Source: Streptomyces noursei (GTDB taxonomy: Bacteria > Actinomycetota > Actinomycetes > Streptomycetales > Streptomycetaceae). Taken from it: 64,000 nucleotides of DNA. Under the pieces are notes generated by a model that had not been told where the DNA came from, did not search any database, and was given only the letters and a program-made list of their open reading frames with translations. Shown in pieces: positions 17,201 to 24,607 of this stretch. The stretch covers positions 4,898,001-4,962,000 of the forward strand of contig NZ_CP070326.1 of assembly GCF_016917755.1 (NCBI RefSeq), given 5' to 3'. The translations under genes and the position numbers were made by a program. How positions within the stretch are numbered: the stretch's first letter is position 1; the number at the start of each line of letters is the position of its first letter.

Positions 17201-18457
17201 TCAGTTCCGCATTTCGTAGAGTCCGGCCAGCCGTTCCCGGGCCCGATCGGCGTGCCGATACGCCTGCGCCCGCCGGAACAGTTCGGCGGAATACCGGAAG
17301 TGCCCGGCCGCCCTTTCCCGGTCCCCCAGCCGCGCACAGGCCGCCGCGATCTCCGAGAGCGCGGCGGCCTTCTCGTGGCACCGTCCGGAATCGGGCAGCG
17401 CGGACAGTTGCTCGCCCAGCACCCACACCCGGTCACGATCGCCCGCGGATTCCGCGCAGACCGCCTCGGCGGTCCTCAGCCAGAGCGGGAAGTCCGCTTC
17501 CCGCGCCACCGAGGCGACGACCAGTCCGCGCTCCACGATGCTCCGCGCGGCCGGCGGCTCGCCGCGGTCGAGCAGCAGCAGCGCATGGCGGCCGTTGACG
17601 GCCTCCCAGAGCCGGAAGCCGGCCGCGGGGGTGACCCGGCGCGCGGTCTCGGCCAGCAGCCCGGCCGCCCGGTCGGTCTCGCCGCGGTCCCACAGATCCA
17701 GCGCCCGGTGCAGGGCGATCCCGGCGCGGGGCCCCGGCAGCACCCCGTCCGCCGGGCACTCCTGGGGGCCGGTGCCGGCCTCCAGCGCCCAGTGGGCACA
17801 GCCGCTCCAGTAGGCACAGCGGGTCAGCGCGTCGAGCAGGTACCAGGAGTGGAAGGCGCCGGCGGGCGCCTGGGCGCCGGCCGCCTCCAGGGAACCGGTG
17901 AGCGCATAGCGCAACCCGTCCTGCACCCGGCCGGCGGCTTCCAGCAGGTCGGCCAGGGCGATCAGGCCGCGCAGCCGGGCCTCCGCGTGCGGGACGGGGG
18001 CGAGCGCGTCCAGCATGCGCAGCAGGACGGCCGCCCCTTCGTCGGCGCGGCCCAGCGCGCCCAGAATTTCCGCGATGGCGAGCTGGGACTCGGTGTACAC
18101 GTCGTCGGGGCGTCCGACCGGTTCCGTCCCGACCAGCGAACGGAATTCCCGCAGTGCCCCTTCGGGATCGCCGCTCTCCCAACGGCGGCGGGCCGCGACC
18201 AATCGACCGACCAGGTCGCGGCGGCGGACGCGGCCGGTGGATTCCGGCCGCTCGACCACGCCGGATATGTCCGCCGTGCCGACGCCGAGTCGCGCGGCCA
18301 GGATCTTGAGGGCGCGGCCACTGGGAAGTCGCTTGCCACGCTCGACAAGGGAGATGTAGCTGGCGGAAACGTCGGACCCGGCGAGTTCGTGCTGGGTCAT
18401 TCCCGCGCTGACCCGGAGCTCCTTGATTCGCCGCCCGGTGTCCGCCGGCTCAGGCAT
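17201..18457 (-). CDS. XRE-family regulator with TPR-like C-terminal domain
   Basis: A 418-residue transcription factor. An N-terminal Cro/C1-type helix-turn-helix (residues 9-64; MTQHELAGSDVSASYISLVERGKR) is followed by about 340 residues of helical, tetratricopeptide-like repeats rich in Ala/Leu/Arg. The architecture is widespread in Streptomyces, where the TPR part senses a peptide or protein partner. No neighbouring gene is close enough to name as target; the 5' side is a 959-bp gap. Firm on architecture, not on role. Confidence 0.85.
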   Translation of the reverse strand: MPEPADTGRRIKELRVSAGMTQHELAGSDVSASYISLVERGKRLPSGRALKILAARLGVGTADISGVVERPESTGRVRRRDLVGRLVAARRRWESGDPEGALREFRSLVGTEPVGRPDDVYTESQLAIAEILGALGRADEGAAVLLRMLDALAPVPHAEARLRGLIALADLLEAAGRVQDGLRYALTGSLEAAGAQAPAGAFHSWYLLDALTRCAYWSGCAHWALEAGTGPQECPADGVLPGPRAGIALHRALDLWDRGETDRAAGLLAETARRVTPAAGFRLWEAVNGRHALLLLDRGEPPAARSIVERGLVVASVAREADFPLWLRTAEAVCAESAGDRDRVWVLGEQLSALPDSGRCHEKAAALSEIAAACARLGDRERAAGHFRYSAELFRRAQAYRHADRARERLAGLYEMRN

Positions 18458-18920
18458 GCGACAAACCCCTCGGATTGCGAACAGTTGAGGACTCCGGCCG
18501 GATCTCCACGTCGCCGAGTCGCAAGGAATGCGCGCACTTTACCAAGCGGTCAACAGGAAGTCGATACGGATTCCGACGCCTCCACCGGACCGCACGCCAC
18601 CGCCGAACAACCCTTTTTCCATTGGTGTCCGGATTACTAAGCGCGGGGGAAGATCAGGGAATAACCTCGCGCTTCATCGGAAAATACCGGCTGGCCGGTC
18701 GAATACGACCCCGGGCACGCCAATGAGCCGCCCATTCCCGGACGGCTACGTCTAAGAGAAACGCGAAACGGTCGCGCCGCCACCCCCGAAGTGCCGCACG
18801 GCGTCGGGCTTCTGCCGCCCGGCGTGCGGTGCCATGTGACCCGTCGCGACGACACGGTCGCCTGCCCGGCGCCGGGACCGCGCCCGGTCGCGGAGTCCGA
18901 ACGGCCTTCCGCCGTACGCC

Positions 18921-18934
18921 GTTTCACGTGAAAC
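18921..18934. other. parS: parS site 2
   Basis: Perfect GTTTCACGTGAAAC in the long non-coding gap 18458-19416. Apart from this site and the tandem repeat at 19053, that gap shows no convincing gene. Confidence 0.93.
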
Positions 18935-19052
18935 CCGCGGATGCCCGGCCGTCTACCGGCTCCTGCGGCGGCCTCTCGTGTCCGGCCGGCGGGTCTCGTC
19001 CCGTCGTCCCGTCGACGTCGAACGCAACGTCACATCAAAGTCTGTGGGTCCT

Positions 19053-19124
19053 GCTGTCGTTACTGCCGTGGGTGTTGCTGTCGTTACTGCCGTGGGCGTC
19101 GCCGTGGGTACTTCTGCGGGTGTC
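19053..19124. repeat. 24-bp tandem repeat
   Basis: Two near-identical 24-bp units (19053-19076 and 19077-19100, differing at two bases) are followed by a degenerate third (19101-19124). The units encode 8-residue repeats in several frames (for example AVVTAVGV on +). None of the frames has a convincing start or codon bias, so I treat it as non-coding. Confidence 0.75.
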
Positions 19125-19416
19125 GCTGCGGGTGCTGCACGAGCGCCGCCCGGGTACTGCCATGGTCGCCGCGTCGGATTCTGCTTCGGATACCGCTTCA
19201 GGTGCTGCTGCCGCGGACGCTGCCGCGGGTCCTGGCTCGGGCCCTGCGTCGGCTCCTGCTCCTGCGCTCAGTGGTGTGCGTCCCGACGTCGGCTGGTGAG
19301 GCCGGTACCGGCGGGTGCGAACGGGTGCGGCGGGTCGGTCGGCCTGGTGCCGTCGGTGTGCCGCAGCGGGCCGTGCGATGCGTCGTGAAGTCGGCGCACA
19401 GACGCGCGGAGGCGGT

Positions 19417-19923
19417 TCAGGCGGCACGGGCGGTGGTGTGCTCGCGGCGACGGGCCGCCGGAATGGCCGCGGAGAGCGGGGCGGTGGCGAAGTACGCCTC
19501 GGCGCCGTACGACGTGGCACGGAGCGCCCGGGAACCGGTGATACGGCCGATGCGGGAGGTGGGGGAGGCGCCGTGGGCCTCGGCGCGGATGCGCTGCTTG
19601 AGGGTGGGCGGCAGCATCGGCAGCGGGACCCGGCAGCGGACGGGACCCTCCTGGCCGTACCGGGGCGCAGTGCGCGCGGCGGGCACGAAGGGCCGGGCCG
19701 CCTGCACGGCAGGGGGTAGTGGTCCCGGATCGTGACCGGGTTCGGCGCCGTCCAGCGCCTCGGGGCCGTCCGTGCCCGGGGCGGCGCTGCCCAGGGTCCG
19801 CTCGTAGAGCGCGGCGTCCCGGCGGGCCGCGGACGCGGCGGGGGAGACGCCCAGTGATGCCAGCAGTCTGCCGAGGACGGCCAGGCAGGCCGCCCAGAAC
19901 TTCATGACCTTGGTCGCAGCCAT
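19417..19923 (-). CDS. Small conserved-looking protein with hydrophobic N-terminus
   Basis: A 168-residue protein starting MAATKVMKFW, with a GCGAGGA ribosome site. Residues 5-32 form a hydrophobic segment (signal or anchor) ending in SPAASAA; the rest is Pro/Arg-rich with a region around 100-150 (LPPTLKQRIRAEAHG, SYGAEAYFATAP). The start matches my memory of Streptomyces DUF6344-type proteins, but this cannot be verified here. Likely exported or membrane-attached; function unknown. Confidence 0.65.
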   Translation of the reverse strand: MAATKVMKFWAACLAVLGRLLASLGVSPAASAARRDAALYERTLGSAAPGTDGPEALDGAEPGHDPGPLPPAVQAARPFVPAARTAPRYGQEGPVRCRVPLPMLPPTLKQRIRAEAHGASPTSRIGRITGSRALRATSYGAEAYFATAPLSAAIPAARRREHTTARAA

Positions 19924-20259
19924 GATTCCTCGCTTTCGGGTGGGGACCCCGGGGAGGGATCCACGCGTTCCTTCTGTTGCGTTTTCTTATGATGAGTACG
20001 CAATGGGAGGATTCACGGACCGACGCCCCTGGATCGGCGTTCTTCCGATGAACACCACCCGTCCGCCGTAACGGCAGCCGGAAAGCCCCAGGCCGCGGGG
20101 AGATCGGGGCATGTCGAGCGGCCCGGTCGGGGCCGTTGCGGGGGCGGAGGAGCGAGGTCTGCGGATGCGCGCATCGGACTCCCGGGGTATGCCGGTGTTC
20201 GACGGTGCAGCGCTGGACGGGGCCTGCCGTCCGGCATGTGAGGTGGCGTCAGTTCGCGG
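19924..20259. other. Gap without recognisable gene
   Basis: This 336-bp stretch between two minus-strand genes contains an AT-richer segment (19970-20005) that is probably the promoter of the 19417-19923 gene. It also has a 22-codon open frame from ATG 20001, too weak to call. Confidence 0.4.
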
Positions 20260-20697
20260 TCAGGCCGGTGCCGGCGTCCCGGTCCGCGCCATCTCCGCCA
20301 TCGCCCGGACCGCGTCCGGCTCCGGCGTCGCCGGCGGCAGGATCAGCAGGTCCCAGCGGCCGTGACCGGCGGAGACCAGGCAGACGGTGTCCGGGCCGGG
20401 GCGGTTGGCGGTGTGGCGCAGCCGGACGACGTGGCCGGCGACGAGGATCCGGCCGGGCAGCGCGGGCCAGCCGGGGCCGTTCACCGTGGCATGGGTGATC
20501 CGCGGCCAGTCGAAGGGCAACGCGGCCAGCAGTTCGGGGAGTTCGGAGACCAGGTCGGTGGAGTGCGGCCACCACACCCCGTCGATCCGCCGGGTCACCC
20601 CGCCGTGCGGGGCGATGGCCAGTCGGGCCACCGGCGGTGGCCCGTGGTACCGCGCGGAGCCGGGGCGCGGGGAGCGGCCTTCGGGGGCGGTGGTCAT
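20260..20697 (-). CDS. DUF5994-like family protein
   Basis: A 145-residue soluble protein; ATG 20697 has AGGAG upstream. The core LAIAPHGGVTRRIDGVWWP and STDLVSELPELLAAL segments (residues 25-62) match what I know of the actinobacterial DUF5994 family. The C-terminal half has a beta-rich stretch with NRPGPDTVCLVSAG. Function unknown; no operon partner except the small gene upstream on the same strand. Confidence 0.7.
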   Translation of the reverse strand: MTTAPEGRSPRPGSARYHGPPPVARLAIAPHGGVTRRIDGVWWPHSTDLVSELPELLAALPFDWPRITHATVNGPGWPALPGRILVAGHVVRLRHTANRPGPDTVCLVSAGHGRWDLLILPPATPEPDAVRAMAEMARTGTPAPA

Positions 20698-20827
20698 ACG
20701 GCGCTCCTGACGCAACGGGTGGCGACCGCGACGACCGCGGGCGCCGGGGGCGGAAGGGGCCGGGCAGGGCCTGTCGTTGCGGGGCCGTGGTCGGGCGACG
20801 GGCGGGCGGGGCCGGTGGCCGGGGTGC

Positions 20828-21052
20828 TCACCGGTCGTCGCCCGGCTCCCGGGAAGGCGGCGGGCCCGTCGTGCGCGTCCCGGTGCCGGCACCGTGCGCA
20901 TGCTTGTGCAGCCGCTGCTGGAACGACTCCTTCATGTGCGCGTACCGGTGCGGGGTGGGACGACCGGCCGTCTGGGCGTTGACCCGGACGATGAACAGCA
21001 CGCCCATCGCGACCAGGGCCAGCAGCACGAGCACGGACAAGAAGGTCTGCAT
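20828..21052 (-). CDS. Small single-pass membrane protein
   Basis: A 74-residue frame from ATG 21052: one transmembrane helix (residues 3-24) followed by a basic, His-containing tail (HRYAHMKESFQQRLHKHAHG) and a Pro/Arg-rich end. The ribosome site is weak and an in-frame ATG five codons upstream is possible. Function unknown; lower confidence because such short frames arise by chance in high-GC DNA. Confidence 0.5.
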   Translation of the reverse strand: MQTFLSVLVLLALVAMGVLFIVRVNAQTAGRPTPHRYAHMKESFQQRLHKHAHGAGTGTRTTGPPPSREPGDDR

Positions 21053-21210
21053 GGCGCTCACCCGCATACTCCCGGGCGTCCCGCATACCGGCATCCCGGG
21101 CATTCTCGAAAACTCTTCGCTCTCCGGTGGTTTCTCCACCGTACTCCGCACTCTGCGGGCATATCGCGCCAAAGCTGGCCATGACGACAGGGGGTGGCAT
21201 CCGCACACCT

Positions 21211-21226
21211 TCTACAGGGCTGTAGA
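21211..21226. promoter_or_regulatory. BlaI-type operator upstream of terB
   Basis: TCTACA-GGGC-TGTAGA, a perfect 6-bp-arm dyad 91 bp before the TerB start codon. The same CTACA-N4-TGTAG pattern occurs at 22494 and 24158, flanking a BlaI-family regulator gene. Pattern as expected for BlaI/MecI operators (TACA...TGTA). Confidence 0.75.
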
Positions 21227-21316
21227 TTTTACTTCCGCATGACCAAACTCATGCCTGAAGCATGCCCAGGGCCCGCCCTCCGCATGCTCACCGCACGACC
21301 AGCCGAGGAGATTCAC

Positions 21317-21772
21317 GTGGCACTGTGGGACCGGATCAAGGACTCCGCGCAGACGATGCAGAACCAGCTCGTCGCCAAGAAGAACGACCTCAAGAGCGGC
21401 GCCTTCCGCGACGCGAGCATGGCGATGTGCGCCCTGGTGGCCGCCGCGGACGGGGTCGTCGACCCGTCCGAGCGGCGACGGGTGGCGCAGCTGATCGCCA
21501 CCAACGAGGTGCTGCAGAACTTCCCGGCCGAGGACCTCCGGGTCCGCTTCGAGGGCTGCCTGGACAAGCTCGCCGCCGACTTCGACTTCGGCAAGGTCGC
21601 GCTGATGCAGGAGATCGGGAAGGTGAAGAAGAAGCCGGTGGAGGCGCGGGCGGTGGTCCAGATCGGCATCGTCATCGGCGGCGCGGACGGCGACTTCGAC
21701 CCGACCGAGCGCGCCGTGGTGCGCGAGGTGTGCTTCGCGCTGGGGATCGCTCCGGCCGAGTTCGACGTCTGA
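21317..21772 (+). CDS. TerB family tellurite-resistance/stress protein
   Basis: A 151-residue TerB-domain protein from GTG with GAGGAG six bases upstream. Two acidic metal-binding-like stretches mark the fold: AAADGVVDPSERR (residues 45-57) and IGGADGDFDPTERA (126-139). TerB proteins are cytoplasmic, helical and associated with membrane stress/tellurite modules together with TerD. It is convergent with a terD gene, and its promoter carries one of the three shared dyads, so co-regulation with terD by the nearby BlaI is likely. Confidence 0.88.
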   Translation: MALWDRIKDSAQTMQNQLVAKKNDLKSGAFRDASMAMCALVAAADGVVDPSERRRVAQLIATNEVLQNFPAEDLRVRFEGCLDKLAADFDFGKVALMQEIGKVKKKPVEARAVVQIGIVIGGADGDFDPTERAVVREVCFALGIAPAEFDV

Positions 21773-21786
21773 GCACGGGCGGAGCG

Positions 21787-21828
21787 GGAGGGGGAGCGGG
21801 GCCGCGGCGCCCCGCCTCCCCGCCGCCC
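21787..21828. terminator. GC-rich hairpin between terB and terD
   Basis: Purine-rich left arm and matching GCCCCGCCTCCCC right arm, imperfect, in the 70-bp convergent spacer. Confidence 0.4.
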
Positions 21829-21842
21829 CCGGGGCGCGGGCG

Positions 21843-22418
21843 TCAGACGTTGACGCCGAAGTCCGCCGCGATGCCCGCCAGCCCGGAGGCGTACCCCTGG
21901 CCCACGGCGCGGAACTTCCACTCCCCGTTGTGCCGGTAGAGCTCGCCGAAGACCATCGCGGTCTCGGTCGAGGCGTCCTCCGTCAGGTCGTAGCGGGCCA
22001 GTTCGGCGCCGCCCTGCTGGTTGACGACGCGGATATAGGCGTTGCGCACCTGACCGAAGTTCTGGCCGCGGCTCTGCGCGTCGTGGATGGAGACCGGGAA
22101 GACGATCTTCGTGATCTCGGCCGGGACGCCGTCCAGCGTGACGTCGACGGTCTCGTCGTCGCCGTCGCCCGCACCGGTCAGGTTGTCGCCGGTGTGCCGC
22201 ACCGAGCCGTCCGGGCTGGTGAGGTTGTTGTAGAAGACGAAGTGCTGGTCGGAGGCGACCTTGCCGGTGTCGGTGCACAGCAGCGCGCTGGCGTCGAGGT
22301 CGTAGTCGGCGCCGGTGGTCGTCCGCACGTCCCAGCCGAGGCCGATCGAGACCGCGGTCAGACCGGGTGCCTCCTTCGTCAGCGAGACGTTGCCGCCCTT
22401 GGCCAGCGAGACTCCCAT
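21843..22418 (-). CDS. TerD family stress protein
   Basis: A 191-residue TerD protein of normal length. It opens MGVSLAKGGNVSLTKEAPGL, with the conserved GWDVR, DLDASA and FYNN segments and the DDE-rich Ca2+-binding loop (GDGDDETVDV, about residues 84-93). TerD proteins bind calcium and take part in tellurite/phage/oxidative stress responses. The start is 76 bp from the 22494 dyad, the same operator-like sequence seen before terB, pointing to joint control. Confidence 0.92.
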   Translation of the reverse strand: MGVSLAKGGNVSLTKEAPGLTAVSIGLGWDVRTTTGADYDLDASALLCTDTGKVASDQHFVFYNNLTSPDGSVRHTGDNLTGAGDGDDETVDVTLDGVPAEITKIVFPVSIHDAQSRGQNFGQVRNAYIRVVNQQGGAELARYDLTEDASTETAMVFGELYRHNGEWKFRAVGQGYASGLAGIAADFGVNV

Positions 22419-22493
22419 GGCTTCCCTCCAGGTGGTGGCCGGTGCCGGTTGCCGTGGACCGTCTCCGGCGGTGAACTCGTACCTGGCGGAAAA

Positions 22494-22507
22494 CTACAGG
22501 AGTGTAG
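22494..22507. promoter_or_regulatory. BlaI-type operator between terD and blaI-like gene
   Basis: CTACA-GGAG-TGTAG between the divergent terD (start 22418) and BlaI-family gene (start 22638), so it could serve both directions. It is one of three such dyads. Confidence 0.75.
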
Positions 22508-22637
22508 AAGTAAGCCGACGGTGAGCGGCGCCGACGGGTGCAACCCGTGGGACGGCCCGGAGGCCGCGACGGTCGCCGCCGTAAAATGCCCCGGCGTCCC
22601 AGCCCGTGGGGCGCCCGGTGCGACGGGAGGCGACGAC

Positions 22638-23111
22638 ATGGGCGGAACACCCTTCGGCAAGGCCCTCGGCGGAAGCGGGCGGGAGCGGGCCCGGCGCGGA
22701 CAGGGCCAGTTGGAGGCCCAGGTGCTGGCCGCGCTGCACCACGCGCCCGGACCGGCCACCGCCGCCTGGGTCCAGGAGCGCCTCGGCGACGATCTCGCCT
22801 ACACCACGGTGATGACGATCCTGTCCCGGTTGCACGCCAAGGGGGCGGTCACCCGGGAACGCGCCGGCCGGGCCTACGTATGGACCCCCGCGGCCGACGA
22901 GGCCGGGCTCGCCGCGCTGCGGATGCGCCGCGTCCTGGACAGCGAACCGGACCGGGACGCCGTGCTGACCAGCTTCGTCTCCGCGCTCTCGGCGCACGAC
23001 GAGGACGTGCTGCGCAGCCTTCTGGCCCGCGCCGAGGACGACGGCGGCGCCCCGGACCCCGCCCCCGGTACGGGCCGCGCGGACGCCTCGGACGAAGCGC
23101 GCGGAGGGTGA
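22638..23111 (+). CDS. BlaI/MecI/CopY family transcriptional repressor
   Basis: A 157-residue repressor; GGGAGG lies seven bases before the ATG. The winged-helix domain (about residues 18-85) has LEAQVLAALHHAPGPATAAWVQERL and LAYTTVMTILSRLHAKG, the recognition-helix region typical of BlaI. The C-terminal dimerisation region is where the membrane protease partner cleaves in studied systems. It is followed 3 bp later by an M56 protease gene. Three CTACA-N4-TGTAG dyads upstream of terB, terD/blaI and the 24227 orphan are its probable operators. Confidence 0.9.
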   Translation: MGGTPFGKALGGSGRERARRGQGQLEAQVLAALHHAPGPATAAWVQERLGDDLAYTTVMTILSRLHAKGAVTRERAGRAYVWTPAADEAGLAALRMRRVLDSEPDRDAVLTSFVSALSAHDEDVLRSLLARAEDDGGAPDPAPGTGRADASDEARGG

Positions 23112-23114
23112 CCG

Positions 23115-24080
23115 GTGGGCGTCTTCGTCTTCCTGCCGCTCGTCCTGCCGCTGTCCGCCCTGCCGATCGCCCGGCTCGCGGAACAGCACCTCCATCCCCG
23201 GGTCACCACCCGCCTGTTGACCCTGCTGGCCGTGGTCCTCGGCGTGTGCAGCACGCTCTGCCTGGGGCTGCTGGTGGTCGTCGGCACCGCCCAACTGCCC
23301 GGCAATCCGCTGCCGGACGGCTGGTCGGACCCGGAGGTACGGGCCGCGGTCCCCTACGCCGAGGTGGCCGGCATCGCGGCGATCTTCGTGCTGTCCGCCG
23401 CCCTCGTGGTGTGCGGCACCGCGCTGCGCCGCGCCCACCGGATCCGGGAGCGGGCCCACCGCGCGCTGGACGTCCTGCCGTCCGGCGCCGATCCGGCGGT
23501 GCTGCCGGACGACGCCCCGTACGCCTACGCGGTGCCCGGCACCCCCGCGCGGCCGGGTCGACCGGCCCGGCCCGGCCGCATCGCGGTCTCCCGGGGCATG
23601 TTGGGCAGTCTGGACGGCGACGAGCGGCGCGCCCTGCTGGCCCACGAGCGCGCGCATCTGCACTGTCGTCACCACCGCTATCTGCTCGCCGTCCGGCTGG
23701 CCGGGTGCGTCAACCCGCTGCTGCTGCCGCTGCGTTCCGCGGTCGCCTTCAGCGCCGAGCGGTGGGCGGACGAGGAGGCGGCACGGGCGGTGGGCGACCG
23801 GCGGTTGACCGCCCGGGCGGTGGGGAAGGCCGCGCTGATCTCGCGGCCCGCGCCGTACCCGGGGGCGGTGCAGTTCGCCTCGCCCGAACCGGGGCCGGTG
23901 CCACGGCGGGTGGCGGCGCTGCTCGGTCCGGTGCCGTCGGCGCGCACCTGGCCGCCGGCGCTGACCCCGGCGGGGCTGGCCGCGCTGGTCGCGGCGGCCG
24001 GCACCGCGGCCTCCGCGCTCTCCGCACTGAACGCAGCGGTCGCTCTGTTCCTCGTTCTGAAGGCAGCGACGCCGTGGTGA
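23115..24080 (+). CDS. M56 family membrane metallopeptidase (BlaR1/MecR1-like)
   Basis: A 321-residue membrane protease co-transcribed with the BlaI-type repressor (3-bp gap, GTG start). It has N-terminal transmembrane helices (about 1-20, 32-56, 78-100), then a cytoplasmic loop with the zinc motif HERAH (177-181, HExxH) and downstream ERWADEEA (third ligand Glu). Helices at the C-terminus complete it. In the beta-lactam paradigm such a protease cleaves the repressor on signalling. There is no penicillin-binding sensor domain here, so the signal must be different. Confidence 0.88.
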   Translation: MGVFVFLPLVLPLSALPIARLAEQHLHPRVTTRLLTLLAVVLGVCSTLCLGLLVVVGTAQLPGNPLPDGWSDPEVRAAVPYAEVAGIAAIFVLSAALVVCGTALRRAHRIRERAHRALDVLPSGADPAVLPDDAPYAYAVPGTPARPGRPARPGRIAVSRGMLGSLDGDERRALLAHERAHLHCRHHRYLLAVRLAGCVNPLLLPLRSAVAFSAERWADEEAARAVGDRRLTARAVGKAALISRPAPYPGAVQFASPEPGPVPRRVAALLGPVPSARTWPPALTPAGLAALVAAAGTAASALSALNAAVALFLVLKAATPW

Positions 24081-24151
24081 GGGCACACTGATCCCGGACT
24101 CTCCAGCTCGCCACGCGGCGGATATCTTTTTGTGATCCGGTGCACACCAAA

Positions 24152-24177
24152 CAACTTCTACAGCGTTGTAGAAGTTG
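24152..24177. promoter_or_regulatory. Extended BlaI-type operator upstream of orphan gene
   Basis: A perfect palindrome with 11-bp arms (24152-24162 and 24167-24177) around GCGT; the core is CTTCTACA with its complement TGTAGAAG. It is the longest and most symmetrical of the three dyads, 50 bp before the 24227 start codon. Confidence 0.8.
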
Positions 24178-24226
24178 CCGGTAGGGTTGCGGCTGACATG
24201 CGCAACGGGCGCTGCCGGAGGGGGAG

Positions 24227-24475
24227 ATGGCGACGAGGTGCGGACCCCTGACCTGGGACAGCCCGCCTCCAGAGGCGGAGGTGCGATGGGTCTACCAACC
24301 GGTCGAGGTCCAATATCCCGACGGTGCCTGGGATTTGGGCCGGATCAGTGCCTGGTGGACGGACGGCGCGGGCGACCAGTGGTGCCTGCTGCGTACCGTC
24401 GCCGGCGGCAGCCGTCCCCAGTGGCTCCGCTACGACCCGGAATCCGTACGGCTGCTGCCCACCGAGGGCATCTGA
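24227..24475 (+). CDS. Small orphan protein under BlaI-type operator
   Basis: An 82-residue protein with a GGAGGGGG ribosome site two bases before the ATG. It is Trp-rich (WDSPPPEAEVRWVY, AWWTDGAGDQWCLLR) with alternating charged/hydrophobic beta-like segments, suggesting a small beta-barrel. I do not recognise the family. The strongest CTACA-N4-TGTAG palindrome of the window lies in its promoter, so it is probably a target of the neighbouring BlaI-type repressor. Confidence 0.75.
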   Translation: MATRCGPLTWDSPPPEAEVRWVYQPVEVQYPDGAWDLGRISAWWTDGAGDQWCLLRTVAGGSRPQWLRYDPESVRLLPTEGI

Positions 24476-24607
24476 CCCACCGGTGCGGGCCGCCGCCCCG
24501 CGGCCCCCTGCCGGCCCCACCGCCCGCCGGCACCGCGCCCTCCCCCGTGACCGCGCACACCTCCACCCAGCAAGACCAGCTCCAGAAGGACCAGAAGGGC
24601 CATCGGC

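Noticed and set aside
18978..19388. Cys/Gly/Val-rich open frames over the tandem repeat
   Set aside because: No ribosome site, abnormal amino-acid composition and equally long frames in other phases.
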